A stretch of 64,000 bases of DNA from Setaria digitata (lineage: Eukaryota; Nematoda; Chromadorea; Rhabditida; Setariidae). The stretch spans positions 1 to 64,000 of the forward strand of contig RCAB01000046.1 in the NCBI GenBank assembly GCA_003640385.1. Direction: 5' to 3'. A program made the position numbers and the translations under genes. Shown here piece after piece: positions 1-12,723 of the stretch. Below the pieces are notes generated by a model, which was given only the letters and a program-made list of their open reading frames with translations, was not told where the DNA came from and ran no database searches. Each line of letters opens with the position of its first letter. Position 1 is the stretch's first letter.

Positions 1-1403
1 ATCAAAATCTGTATGAATTAATCAGTAGAATTATCTGGCTGCCTTATTTTGATAGATATTCCAGAATCAAGCGAATCTATAACAGATATAAACAAAACAA
101 AACTACAGTTCTGACACACGGTTAGAATTTGTAGATTAAGAAAAGGACACCAGTAAAGTTGGTTTTGCAATTTTTGCACCCAGAAAGGCTTTAATCTAGG
201 TATGTGGTCGAAACCCACGATTCAGAACACCTGTTGGTTTGTGCAATAATAATGATCATGATAACTATGCCTTTTACAGTAAATTGAATGCGGTCTTCAT
301 TTTAGGGCAGCTTATAAGGCTCTCATACCATTTTACTTAAAACCACCGCTTGGTCAGACAAATAACGGCGTAAAGTAGTTAGTGCAAACTATTTAAAGAT
401 TAGAGATTTTGGATAAACGAACCGCCGTTTTTCTTTTGTATTCGCGCTCAATTTTTTTGCATCTCCAGTTGCTTCGTTCCAGACTTTACAGTGAGTTTGG
501 CACTCTTTCCGAGATTTCCATTACACGTCACGTATCTGCATCTAAATTATAAATGTCACATGCTTAGAGAATAAAATTTCCGTGTTCTGCATTTCTTTAA
601 TTATCGACATGGCAGATCAGCAGATTCAAGGAGATTCGGAAGTGCCTACACATACGCTTTGTATGGCAGTATCCCTGGTTGTCCACCACTAGTTAAATTT
701 CTCATCGATTTCGAATGTGTGTCGATAGTTAAACTCGCTTGATAGTGTTGAATAACCTTCCACTTCTTTACCGCTTTTGAATTTCGTCCAGCACAACTGT
801 GCCCCACTGAGATTTGTACTGAGATCTGAAAGTTTTTCCACATCTAAACTGAAAAATGAATTTCTTGGGAATCGACAACAACAAAGTTACCGTCATGATT
901 TTTTGGCATAAATAGTGAGCAAATACTGACTTATTGTACTTCATTGTCTATATTCCTTTGCAACTTTGAAATCAATTCAATCACTGCAAGTTATCTTGGT
1001 TCCACTTGTTTCCCATACAAAACACCATGATTTTCAAAAATAAAGTGGAATAGGAACTTTAACATAGTAAATTTTGCCAAGCTTAGCGACATTACAATTT
1101 AAAGAAGTTTATCAGTAAAATCTGTTGGCTTGCACCTTGAAGAAGGTTCAGAAAGAAATTAAATATAAATGTGATAACCAGAGACATTTACGCTTAATTC
1201 CTTATTGAATATTAAAGCGATGAAATGTTAGCAATTATTCCTCATACATCATAATTCATTATAGACGGGACAAAATACATAAAAGAACACATGTTTGTGA
1301 GTAAAAACAACACAACTACTGGAACGCATAAAAAAAGCAATTATGACCGAGTGCGAACTGATGCATAGGTATATTAACGGTTCATGCAAGGAGATAAAAA
1401 AAT
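1..1403. other. Gene-less 3' flank of troponin T
   Basis: I see no gene here. Only short, compositionally random ORFs occur on either strand and no splice-bounded exon could be read. The part next to 1404 must hold the 3' UTR of the minus-strand troponin T gene, but I could not fix its polyadenylation site. Confidence 0.5.
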
Positions 1404-4400
1404 TCAATCTTCTTCCTCCTCTTCTTCCTTTCCGTCTCCTTCTTCCTCCTGGAATGCAACCGATATTATTTGAGCATAACCATCACTAATAACTGAAGGT
1501 TGAAAGATTTTCTTTTAAAAAGTTTTCCAGTAGAGTTACTGAAGAAATCTGATTAATAAAAAGGCTCTTTTTTCGTTTTGCTGAAAATCAATAGAGCCAC
1601 AATCTGAAGAATTTTAAGAAATGAGGCAAAGGTGGCAAGCGAAGGACATCATAAAAGTCCTCGAGATAACGAAACAACTTGACAATTTAGTTTTCAAACG
1701 TTAGGAGAGAATTATATTTCCATCAAAATTAAAAATGAAGCGGAGTATAAAAAATAGTAGAATGGACTTTAGAAAAACAAAGAGGCAGTAAACAGATAGA
1801 CACGGTAGCTTGCTCTCGCGCTTATAAAGTCCAATAACACATTTGTTGAAGAATTTTGTTAGCAAAGACTAGAAACATACTTGTTCACAAACTTCATCAT
1901 CCTCATCTTCCGGGTCCTGAAATTGAGATTACTGTGTCTCTAACAAACGGTTTGAAGTAATAATTATTTCAAAAATTCCATACATTCTCCTTGTCACCGG
2001 AGAAAACCACTTTCTCGCAAACTGTTGGTGGTGGCGGAACATTCGGAAAACATGGATATGCGTTTTTCTGGAAGGAAAAGTCATTTAAAAACACAAAACG
2101 CGGACATACATGAAGTTGTTCATAATAAAAAAGCATGTTGCGGGTATTGAGGAGGCGTTAGTAACCAACCAAGCATTGTTACAAACCAAAGTAACACAAC
2201 TTTGTTGAATTTGTAAGTGGTATATTTTGCGACAACTGCATGCAGTGGTATTATTTAGGCCATTTCTGAACAACAGTGAAGCTCAAAGCTATAAAATATG
2301 ATTAACTAAAAAATACATTTTCAAACATAGCCCTGCGTTCTTTGAAATTTCGTCGGTCGATTTGCCGATCGTATTTGCTCACTATTGATACCTTCGGCTA
2401 AAATGTAAAAGATATGAAGCATGAAAAGAAAGCTTGCTTCAGCTGCGACAGACGAAGGCATTCAAAAGTTTGTGTAGGATACCCATTATACAGCAAAATA
2501 GAAGAGAAATCATTTTGATGCGAAGAATTGGTTGAATGATTGGAATAACGCAGCTGAAGCAAATTGGAAGAAAAAAACCCTTTTACAGCAGCACCAGCAG
2601 CAGTAACAGCTATTTTTGATTTCGTTGCAGCCAGTATAAACCTAACTGAAAAAGTTCTTTGAAGAATGATGTGATACACCGTTATAAAAGCAACAATTTC
2701 TTATTTCGGATTCCACAATCTCATTTGCACGGACACTAAAAGGTATCGCTACAGAAAAAGAGAACTTAAGTGAGATTTCATAATTCAACTTTTTACTATA
2801 ATTTATTTATATTACTATGTAAATATAAAGCATCAACCGGATGTCTGGAATTTGTGTCAGCTGGATCAAGTCCTTTCTTGAGTGCTTTGTTACGCGCCAC
2901 TTGACGTTGACGTTCGTTCAGTTCACGTAACTGGAATACAGTTTCGTTTTTGCATAAAACCAGTATCAAACATGCGAAAAACAAATACGGAGTTTGTGAC
3001 GGGACTTTATATAGAAAAACGAAACGATGAAATCAAAAACATCAGAAAATCTTTTGTTAGATAAAGTACATACACAGAAGTGAACTTGACATAAGACAAG
3101 TAAAAATCAAACTAAAATTAGCACAGATCATGCTAAAATGTGATTACATCGTATTCTTGACGTTCATGCCGTTTCTCCAAGTCATATTTATCAGCTTCTA
3201 GCTTACAAATGCGCTGGTGTAATTGGCGTATTTTTTCACGCAACTCCGTCGAGGAAACATTTTCGAGTTCGATGGTTTGCATTACAGATATCAAATAATT
3301 ACGTTTTGCTTCTTCCTGTTGCTCTTTAGTCATACTCATTTCTTGTTTAGCCTAAAAACGGTGCTCTTAAGAAGGAAGATCTTTACTACAGTAATCAATT
3401 TTCGAAGAAATAAAAACATTAAGAGAACGATATTGATGGCAAGAGTACAAATAGCACATATTGATGTTTGTATATTCAGTCTACGCACCACTTACCACGC
3501 AACACGAAGCACTGTATTGCGTTTTTCGTTACATATCGTAGCCTATAAATTTTATCGTTTCTTTTTCCTTTTTTTCTTTTTTTTGTAAGAGGATATGAAG
3601 TACAAGCGGATTTCTTAAACCTAGACACTGACTTGTGAAGAAAGAACAGAAACTTAAGAAAAAAAACACACACACAGTTTTTTTTTTACCTAGTTTATGT
3701 TCCAGTCTGTAAACGTACCTGAACAATGTTACCAAATTTATCGGCCTTATCGGATTTTTGAGGAATAATAAAATTACGTCCCGTCATTCCCGACATTGTT
3801 TTCGTGAATTGCGACGACAACATTTGTTGACGTTTTCTTTTATCGTCTTCCTTCCTGCGCCTCTCTGCTTCCAGCTTAGCTTTGCGTTCTTCCTAAGATG
3901 GAAATTTAAAAGTCGCGTGCTCGACATTTACTCAAAATCCAGAAACATAGTTTAAAATCTGAAACATTCATGAAAACAGCCGTTTAAGAGTTACTTTCAG
4001 AGCCAACAGCCTCGAAAGGAGTTAAAACCAACCTCTTCCTGCTTCCTTCTTTCTTCTTCTTGCTTAAGTCTTTCCTGAAACTGTTTCTCCTCTTCTTTGC
4101 GTTCCAACTTTCTTCGTTCTTTCTTTTCTTTCAATTTCCTCAATTCTTCTTCCTCCCGTTCACGTTCAACTCGACGTTTTTCCTCATACTCGTGTAGTTT
4201 TGCAGTTTCTTCTTCTACTTGGCGTCGTTTTGCCTCCTAAAGATTCAACCTTTATTTTCTAATAAATTCGAAATTTTGCTCATAATCTTTAAATAATGGT
4301 ATAAGAAAACTCAAAAGAAAGAGGGAGCTGCCATTAAACTAATTTATGTTAAGCATTTCATTTGATAAATACTTAAAGAAGTAATATAATGAAGTCGGAG

Positions 4401-7400
4401 CAATACCATCATCGCCTTCTCCGCTTCGGTCATATCCTTTTCAGCAATTATCTGCGATGAACGTCTCGATGACAGTCGCCTGAAATAGAATGTATAATTC
4501 AATTTGGAGAAACAAATAATATGACATTACTGCTTTGACGACTGATACATTTTTTTCAATAAGCTTTTTCTATTCACATTTGTGCCATACCAAGAAACGA
4601 GCTATACTGAATAATCGGACACTTAAACGTTATTTTATCGAATAGTTTTCAACAGTAAGGACGAAAACTACTTGGGCATTTGCTTCTCTTCGTATTCATC
4701 ATCACCACCTTCATTTTCGTGTTTGTTCAGTTCACCAGTAGCTATCGTTTCTGCTTCTCCCTCTTCTTCAGTACTGCAACGACAAATTCGTTAAGATCAC
4801 GGTTCCTAAGTGAAACACCGGAATTTTAAATTCAAGCCCTAACTATCTGCACGGAATGAAAATGAAATAAATATGTGGAGTATATACCGTTGTATGCGAC
4901 GCCACTTTGGCACCCAGGGTTTCTTTGGTGCTGACTGTGTTATAGCGCCACACAGCTTGCTTTTCTGTATCGCAGCACGATCGACGCGTTTTAGCATAAC
5001 GCCAAACCGATCACTCGGCGACTGCTGCTGCAAACTACCTGCGGCGGGCACGTTACTACCGCTTGACAAAATGTTTTTTTTTGGCCATGAGGTTACAGTT
5101 GGCAATGGATTAGTGGGAACATGACGCAGCAGAGCAGTAGTAGCAAAAGTAGGTTTAGACAAGGTGACGGTAACATCGATAGGTGCTGGTGTACGAGCGC
5201 GAATAAAGCATGGTGCTGGTGATACAGTGGACAAAGTACCGTGACGCAGTTTTGATGGATTTCGCATGGGAACTGCTACTTGTCTTCGCTCATCAAACAC
5301 ATTCCAAGTTGGAATTTTGGCCTGAGGTTTGGGAATACGTCGACTGCGTCTGTATTCATTAACCAACTCCTTATCCAAAATATCACTATTTCGTTCTGCA
5401 ATTCTACCATCACGTAATCCTTTTTCGGTAGATTTGCTGCATATTCCTGGTGGTCGATCCCTCAAACCCTTCTCCACTTTCATCCCGGACACCTTTTTTT
5501 TTCCTTTCTTCTTCAGCACTGATGAAGTTAAGGAATTTCGCTCAGAAAAAGTTCCTAAGCTTACTGCATTTGTGTCTGATGACTTTACAGCGTCCTCATT
5601 AATCCTTTGCACAAAGAATGTGTGTGAATCTAATCTTCCACTTGTTCTGCTAAAGTTAATGCGCCTCAGATGCTCTCGTGCTCGACGTATCTCAGTATCT
5701 GCATTGCAATCCAATTTCGTAATCACGTTGCTTTCATTTATAGCAGCTGGTCGCAACGTTTTTTGATAGTGCTCAGGTATTGCTGCGGTGTAATTCTGTG
5801 ACATTTTTTGAGCTTTTTTTAGTTCAATAGACTCCGTCTTTTCCAGTAAAGATGAGCCGTTGACTTTCTGCATTTCGCAGTTATATTCTTTATAAACCAC
5901 TAGTTTGCTAATTTTTATTTCGTGTGTTCTCACCGGCATCGTTACTGCTGTTTCCAACTGGAGTAATTCTCGCGGCTGACATAAATCTTTTGAAGTGGTC
6001 ACCACACATAACTGCTGTTTATTGCCAGAATTTTTATATATTTCATTCAGCGCCACTTTTTTTGTTTGTGGTGTTGAAAATGATCCAGGGCTTTTTTTCG
6101 GAGTCTCCCACTTCCCTACAGTCTTCAGATCTAGAACATCTTTTTCAATTTCTGTCGTACTCCTCTTATTTTCGAGCATTTTGCTTTCCTCTGACATAAT
6201 TTCACTCTCCTCTTTCAAAGTTTGGGATTCCGGAAAAGCTGCGCTAAGCTCCGGGTTAAGTGAGAGTTTTTTGGCTTTCGAAAGCGAAAGAACGTGTTTC
6301 GAACCGTCGTTGTTGCACTTTAATTTTGATTTATTTTTTGTCTTTTGTAAAAATTTTTGACCACTGACAGCAGTGCCTTTGTGTTTGATAGTTATATAGC
6401 GTGCTGTCGGTAAAAAAATGGTCGCTTTATCGGGGGCACAAAATTTTTTCACAAAACAGAAACATACGTTTACTGCCTCATATTTTCGCTTCACAATAGA
6501 GACGTTGTGCTTCTTGCTCTTTCCTGATTTAATATCTCCTGCAGAGCTTGATTCGCGAACTAATGATGACTGTTCTCGCGTTGTATTTACTTGTAGTTTG
6601 TGATCTTGATTTACACCCTTCTCACTTGACTTTGCAGGTATGTCAGTTAGGTTTTCTGTTCCAATTTGTTCCGTTTTACGGCCAACAATTTGCTGTCCCT
6701 CATTACAGCTTTTCTTCTGGCTTCTTGCTGCATTGGACTTTGCCTTTTTTTTCATAGATTCCTCTTTTTTCAAGCTCAGCTTCGATTCCACGTATAGCCA
6801 ACACTTCTGAGGCTTTCTGATTATCACTTTCAAACATACGTTTTTGCTCTGCTTCACCTTTACAACATTAACTTGTACCGACTGTTCGAGACATGCTTCC
6901 TGCTTTTCAGTTGATGACAACTTTGTGGGTGTGAACTTTTGTGAATTTAGTCCCCGTAATTTCGGACTTCCTCTTGGATCATATTCTGAATCAGCATCCA
7001 CTGATAATCCAGAATCGGATGCATTTGACGCATACCGCTGTTGGGAAGCTTCTGAAGCATCAAAACTTCCAATATTCTTCAGTGTGGCTGGAGCAGAACT
7101 ATCCATTGGATTTCGCTCTTCAATCATTGGATCTCGACTCGTTCTTTGACGCCAGTTACGCAAATACTCGATTTCGTCTTCGGGTATCAAACCCCGAGAT
7201 TTAAGCAGCTCATCAACGACCTGATGAGCTTGAAGAAGACGTTTCATATATTCCTGCCCAGACACGACGATCCTTTCTTGTGAGTCACATTTGCTAGGTG
7301 AGGTTTTACGAGGAATTCCTGCTACTGATAATTCAAAGTCGAAGTCCATTTGCTTTGCATGACCTGTTTGAGTTCTGACGGTGGTATATCCATCGTTAAC

Positions 7401-8270
7401 GAACCTCAAAAATTGTTTGAATCCAGCAAGGCTGTTATGTTCTACAGTACCAAGTTTCATTGAAAATGGTGGTATGAAACTTTTTGGTGCGTAACCACGA
7501 TTCATGCTATCTGTAAAACTAGGTTGAGGTATGTCTGAAGCCGTATCGAAAGTTGCTTGTTCGCTGAGCTGGATTCTTTTTGAGCCATCTTCTGCGTCTG
7601 CTACTTTGAAATTATGAGGTCTGTAGGGAGCCAAATTCGTTTCCGATCCATCAGAAATAATCAATTTGTGAAGTTCTGTATGATCGTTTACTGTAGCAAG
7701 ATCGTTCTTACATGTGTGACTGCAGTAGCCGCTTTTCTTAATCATATCAGAGTGTGCTTTTGTTCTCGTATATGGTGCAGTGGTACCAATTTTTTGTATC
7801 GATGCTTTCTCTTGTGTCATAATGGACATGGACCTTAAAGCTGGACTTTTCGTGTGTCCAGAAGCAGAAAAAGAACGTCCGTTAGCGTAAGTTTGCTTTG
7901 AAGTAACACCGCAGTTCAGATCGAAGTTATTTACGGGTCCAGCGATAGTCTGCATGGATGCAGTTGGAGCAGCTGCCATAGTGCCGTCAAATGTACGCTG
8001 TTTAGACGGAACGATTCTATCGAGTGATACTAAGTCTGCTTTTTTTGTTGATTGCAGTGGCCCGTGAAGATTTGAAATGGGATCAGCAGAATTTGCAGGT
8101 GCTGATTTTTTGAAAGCATTAAGAGGGGTGATTTGATATATGTGTTGATCCTGAACATGAGTAGTACTAGTACAATAATGACTATAGCTACCCGAGTCAA
8201 AACTGCTTCTACATATCGGATTTTTGTGGTGATGAGGCAAGCCTGTCGAGTGTATTGAGGAGGATCGCAT
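1404..8270 (-). CDS. Troponin T, with a giant in-frame N-terminal extension
   Basis: Troponin T is the tropomyosin-binding subunit of the muscle troponin complex and anchors troponin to the thin filament. Core exons in transcript order are 4672-4773, 4407-4479, 4033-4236, 3719-3892, 3148-3351, 2838-2930, 2317-2397, 1984-2067, 1881-1916 and 1404-1448 (TGA). All have GT-AG borders and matching phases. The core begins with an acidic stretch, followed by a Glu/Arg/Lys coiled coil (4033-4236, 3719-3892). Next come the conserved block with LEADKYDLEKRHERQEYD (3148-3351) and NKALKKGLDP (2838-2930), which closely match nematode MUP-2-type troponin T, and a Glu/Asp tail typical of invertebrate troponin T. 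Core length is about 364 residues, near the usual 400. The exon 4888-8292 joins the core in phase, giving a predicted 1,492 residues from ATG 8270. Whether muscle also makes a short isoform from another start is unknown. The core assignment is firm; the extension is inferred. Confidence 0.9.
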
Positions 8271-8292
8271 TAGCACTTCACTTGGTAGACTT
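4888..8292 (-). CDS. Giant 5' exon spliced into troponin T (about 1,130 codons)
   Basis: This single exon is open for 3.4 kb. The first in-frame ATG is at 8270, and the frame stays open upstream to an acceptor-like CCCAG just before 8292. At the 3' end the codon CG|T spans a good donor (4888) and the acceptor of the acidic troponin T exon (4773). Read past the donor, the ORF would stop at 4839. The product is Ser/Lys/Thr-rich and low in complexity, probably largely disordered. It has one helical-looking block near residues 345-395 (contains VDELLKSRGLIPEDEIEYLR) and ends in the basic stretch KKPWVPKWRRIQR. I recognise no domain. It could be the N-terminus of a giant troponin T isoform, or an independent gene using its own stop at 4839. 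Phase agreement favours the former. Confidence 0.72.
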
Positions 8293-9908
8293 CTGGGTTC
8301 AATATAAACTGTTTCGTATTATATACACGAGACAAATAGGACATCCAGAAAAGAACTTAATTCCAGAACGACCAGCTCCAGATTACTATGATATAGTTCC
8401 AGTTAAATGCACTTACTATTGTTTCTCTTCGTCGGACATCTTGCTATATTCTATTTGCAGTAATGAAGGATGGCGTGAAGCAAACTGAAACTATGGCTAA
8501 TTTGTTATGTGCAATGAATGATCAGTGAAGAAAAGAAAGAAATGAAAGATGAAGAGTGGAAAACACAAAGACTTCGTAACATGCATTAAAACTAATCTGC
8601 CCAATTTGATTGAGAGATTGGTACAGAATTTCGTTCTTATTTCTTCTCACTTTTTGTTAGACCTAGACCAGTCAGGTGGATAGACTCGGGCTTCTCGAAT
8701 ATTTCTTTAATGTGCCATATGCTAGAAGTAATTTTTAAGTTATGAGTAGCAAACTGAGATGGGGGAAAAGGAAAGGAACCGACAGTTACAACATTTTGCG
8801 AGAATTTGAGAAATATTGAAAATAAAAAAAAAAAAAAAAAAACTATAAACAAACTAAATTAGCATGTAAAAATTAATTCCGTTATGGGCTTAACGTCCTC
8901 GTCTTATGCTTACTGCAGTACAAATAGTTAGTAAAGGGACTGAGTTTTGATGAATTTCCCGATACTAATTATTTATTTTGGAAAATTGGATTTGTATAGA
9001 TTTCAAAAATTCGACTTGATTGCATAATTTTCTGCAAAAATTCTACGTATCTTTAAAGGCCATATTATGATGCAGCAGCAGTCATTTGTATCTGAAAATA
9101 AAAATTATTCGAAAACAAAAAACTGATGTTTGTTGTCTCTCAGTCTCGTACGGTGATACCGAAAGGTATATGAAGATGATCTGATCCATAGACTCCATAG
9201 TAATAAGAAAAAAAGCATAGGATGTGTTTTTGATTAATTAAACTAAGCGGCACAAGTACTAAATGTAAATCAGTTGCTTCATCCTAGAACAGTTATATTT
9301 TGTATTATTGAAGATTTCTTTTTTTTTTTTATCGTGGTTCTCTTTGCCAGTTATCCTTGTCCTTCATTACAGTTCTCATCAAATTCATTACATTTTGACG
9401 ATAATATTTTGAAAAAAAGAAAGGAAAATAAATGATTACTTGAAATAAAGAAATGCTTTTTTTTAAGACGCAATGTTTTAACTAAGAAAATTTCTAAATC
9501 TCACCTAGTTCTTAAGAAGTTATTTCTTCTGGCGATTGTCTTCTTTATCTTTATGACAACATTTTCATTAATTATTAAATGGATCAGAAAACTTATGCAC
9601 ATCATGCAAAGTATTGAGAAAATCTTTTCATCCTCGATTTGAAAAGAAAATCTGTATAAGTAAAGGTTTGCTATAAATTTGTATCTATTCTACTCATTGG
9701 AGACATACAACTTAAAATTATTTTTAAGAACTAACAAAAAAAGTGAGGTAGAAATTTTCAATTCATTGAATTTTATTAAAAACACTTTGTGCATACTATA
9801 TTTTGGAACTGAACTATGATACATGCAGGTGTACATGCGCATTAATTTTTATGTCAAGTTAGGAAAGGATAAGAGGGAAGCACAGCACCAGAATGATGAA
9901 TCTTTTAC

Positions 9909-10052
9909 CTGAGTAGACAGGGATGATGAACGGTCGAGACGGGCTGCTCAGATATCAGTGCACTGATGCTGACGCTGTTTCCTTCAACGATACAATCCAA
10001 ACCAGACTTAATGTACAGTTTGTCGCTCAATAATCCTCCCCTTTCTCTTCCA
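9909..10052 (-). CDS. Candidate upstream exon of the giant troponin T
   Basis: An open block on the minus strand encodes about 48 residues (includes LLSDKLYIKSGLDCIVEG) and ends at a donor of the GTAAAAG type at 9909. It ends in phase 2, exactly what the acceptor at 8292 needs (AG|A, Arg). The 5' border is uncertain. An acceptor at 10052 would accept a phase-2 exon such as 12641-12723. An alternative at 10086 would need a phase-1 partner. The block has no in-frame ATG, so it is an internal exon if real. No domain is recognised. It is GC-richer than the surrounding DNA. Confidence 0.45.
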
Positions 10053-11070
10053 CTGTCCTCCTTTCCTCGGAATAAGTAAATAGTAGCTAAGTATTAAGCT
10101 AGATGTTTCGAAGCATGAGGAAGGCTTAGGGATGTCACGTACTCTCCACATTTCGCAAGTACTACTGCAAAGGTATACAGGTTTTTGAAGTTATGAAATG
10201 CAACTAAGCCCACTATAAGAAATTTCTTAGACAAGTAACTTTCAAGAGTTGATAAGGGCAGTAAATGGTGATAAGGGGAAAGACTTCTGGAAAAGAAGAG
10301 AGAAGGCAGTGAAAAAATGTTAGCTATTTATACGAATGGTCGAAGATTGATTTTCAGTATAAATATGGAATTCTTGAAATATTGCAAATTCACTATTCTT
10401 TTAATATCACTGAATCGCATCAGCCAGAAAAATCAGTCAACAGCCACAAAATAGATACTATTTAGTATCTTTACAAAGCTCTGTTTGTAAACAGAGGTAA
10501 TAAAATTTAGTGTTGCTCTCATACTCCATGCAGAACCATTCCAGGTACACTAGTCCCTTTTTTATAAGCGTTCAAGTCCAACCTTAACTGTTACTGATAG
10601 CAGTACACTGGTTAAAACATAATTGGATTCGTCTACCTTTACCCACGCTTGTGTAGTGAAATGAGCAAAATGAAGAATTGTTTAAAGTTTTCTGAGTGAT
10701 GCATAGGTAAGCTAATAACAGCATCGAAAAAGGGAATCACAGCAGATACCGCAAACGGATTCAACCATGGTTCAGTTACATTCTCAACTTCGATATATTT
10801 AATGACTCACATGTAACATTGAAGTAATATTCGCTCCTGTGGACTCGTCAGCACTCAGCAATTATTGTTTGATTGCTGGAGAAATTAGCCAGATTACTCT
10901 CCTTTTATAAAAAAAAAAAAAAAGTGTCGTAAACTTTAGGCCAATCATAAAAACTTAGATTAAAAAAAATTAAGCAGCATTCAGTGGAAGAAATATTAAA
11001 TTTCTATGCAAAGTTTTCAGTCGGACAAAAGCCAATCGCAAAAATTACTATCTGGATACTCTAAAAAAAA

Positions 11071-11089
11071 TATATATATATATATATAT
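11071..11089. repeat. (TA)n microsatellite
   Basis: A short TA dinucleotide run follows an A-run. Confidence 0.9.
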
Positions 11090-12640
11090 CCTATTTTCTT
11101 AGATATGAAACTGTAGAATTTTTAAGAGATTTTTGTGACGTGACAAAATAATCAGGTAGTGTACTGTTGAAAGTAATTAAGCAAAGGCCTCTTCATTAAG
11201 AAGTTTAATACATCATGGTAGAATTACTAGCGTATTCAACTTTTCACAAAGAAAGACTTGATTATGATACCTTACTATAAATAAGCTTACTTTCATTGAG
11301 TTACGTTAATAATTAAAGCACTGAAATGAGAACATTATCTGGAACATTTACAGATAAAAAATTCTGGACAATGATTTCTTTTTTGGACAAAGTAACGAAG
11401 CACGCAAGATCCTCGTCAATGCAGTTGGTGTTGGATTCGCCCAAATAAAGAATACGAATTTTAATAATGGATTAAAGATACTGAAGAAAGTGTAAAACAG
11501 TTGTTGAGACTAACATTTTACAATTTCAGTTCTTCTCATCCACAAGCTTCGGAAATTTTTCATGATAGTTACCTCCATCATGAAGAAATGCTTTCAGTTT
11601 CCATTTATCTACAGTAAAAATTTTCGCTGCTTGGGAAATATGTAGTGTATGTGTAATTTGTGTAATGCGATTACTTGTTTAACCAGGGCCGAACTTCTGT
11701 CTGAAGCATTAGTAAATAATAATGAATCATTGTTCGGATCACAGTGAAGTGAGATGGAGGAGGAGTGTGCGGAATTGTTCAAATAAATGTTAGTTAGAAA
11801 ATGACGGGAATGAAGAAGATAGAAAAAGTCAGTAATTTGGGAAGTTTTTTCCGTAAAAAAAACAGACGTGATTCTACATTCCCTTTCATAGTCGAACATC
11901 ATGCTTTCTTGAGATATCGTTCTTTCCCCGACCTGACGCTTTCGTTTTCTCTCAAATGGAGTTTTCACATTCTTGCAGTGAATAAGAAAATTCAGAGACA
12001 GAAGGTAACGATTTTATTGTTCCAAAGGATTTGAGGGTATGCAAATGTGCAAGAGGATTCGTTTGAGCCATTTCTAAAATGTTTGCAACAGGAATATCAC
12101 TCGTAACTTAACGAAGAGGGACGATGATGAAATAATGAAAGGAAATGACATGGCAGAAAAGAGAAAGGCATGGGAGATTGAGGAAACATAAATAAAATGA
12201 GTTTATCGAGGTGTGCTGACTGCTGGAGCATGAAATGTATTACTCCGTCTTACAAGTGAAATCATAGCCCATGAAGAGTAGATGTGAAGCAGCTGTTTCG
12301 GCTCTCTAAGTTATCTTCAGCAAAACAAAAATGTTGATAGAAAATGCAGCCATCACCAACAGCAGTCAGTACAGCATCAGAGAATAGCTGGTATTTGAAG
12401 AGAACAAAGGAAGTATTGATAAGAACAGAATGAACAAATAACTTCGGTTGATAAAGTACATCCTAAAGATAAACTTTTATTAAACAAGATGTTACTGTAA
12501 AGCCAGTCGTATGTTCGCCCAGCTATTTTGGTTCCACTAAAGTAATCTTCCTCAACAAAACAAACCCGGTGCACGCTAAGTCGGATATAATAAGTAAGCA
12601 CGTATTTCTCCAATATATAAAGCTAATTCGTCTGCTTTAC

Positions 12641-12723
12641 CTGCGCATGCTCCTGCCTCGAACTTCACGTCCTGTTGTTGCACAAAACGGCTGAAATGTG
12701 GCACGTGGCCTCGCTATACCCAT
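12641..12723 (-). CDS. Candidate first coding exon (ATG 12723)
   Basis: An ATG at 12723-12721 opens 27 codons (start MGIARPRATFQPFC) and runs to a donor with GTAAAG after 12641, leaving phase 2. It is markedly GC-richer than its flanks. It is the nearest plausible start codon exon for the minus-strand troponin T transcription unit and joins in phase to an acceptor at 10052. Linkage to that gene is inferred. It could instead start an unrecognised transcript. Confidence 0.4.

Larger units (their letters stand above)
8293..12640 (-). other. Probable troponin T 5' introns
   Basis: This AT-rich DNA lies between the giant exon and a candidate first exon. Apart from the exon-like block at 9909-10052 I find nothing coding. 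It holds a poly-A run near 8824-8842 and a (TA)n run at 11071-11089. Its intronic status depends on the 5' exon model being right. Confidence 0.4.

Noticed and set aside
5329..6757. Several plus-strand ORFs of 60-145 codons
   Set aside because: They lie opposite the giant minus-strand exon and are its antisense shadows, with composition rich in Phe, Ser and Leu.
8255..8488. Plus-strand 77-codon ORF near the 5' end of the giant exon
   Set aside because: It overlaps the giant exon on the opposite strand, and its downstream part has no splice or homology support.
11352..11470. Minus-strand open block ending at a donor-like GTAAAT, considered as a troponin T 5' exon
   Set aside because: No usable acceptor exists in the open frame, and a stop lies directly upstream.
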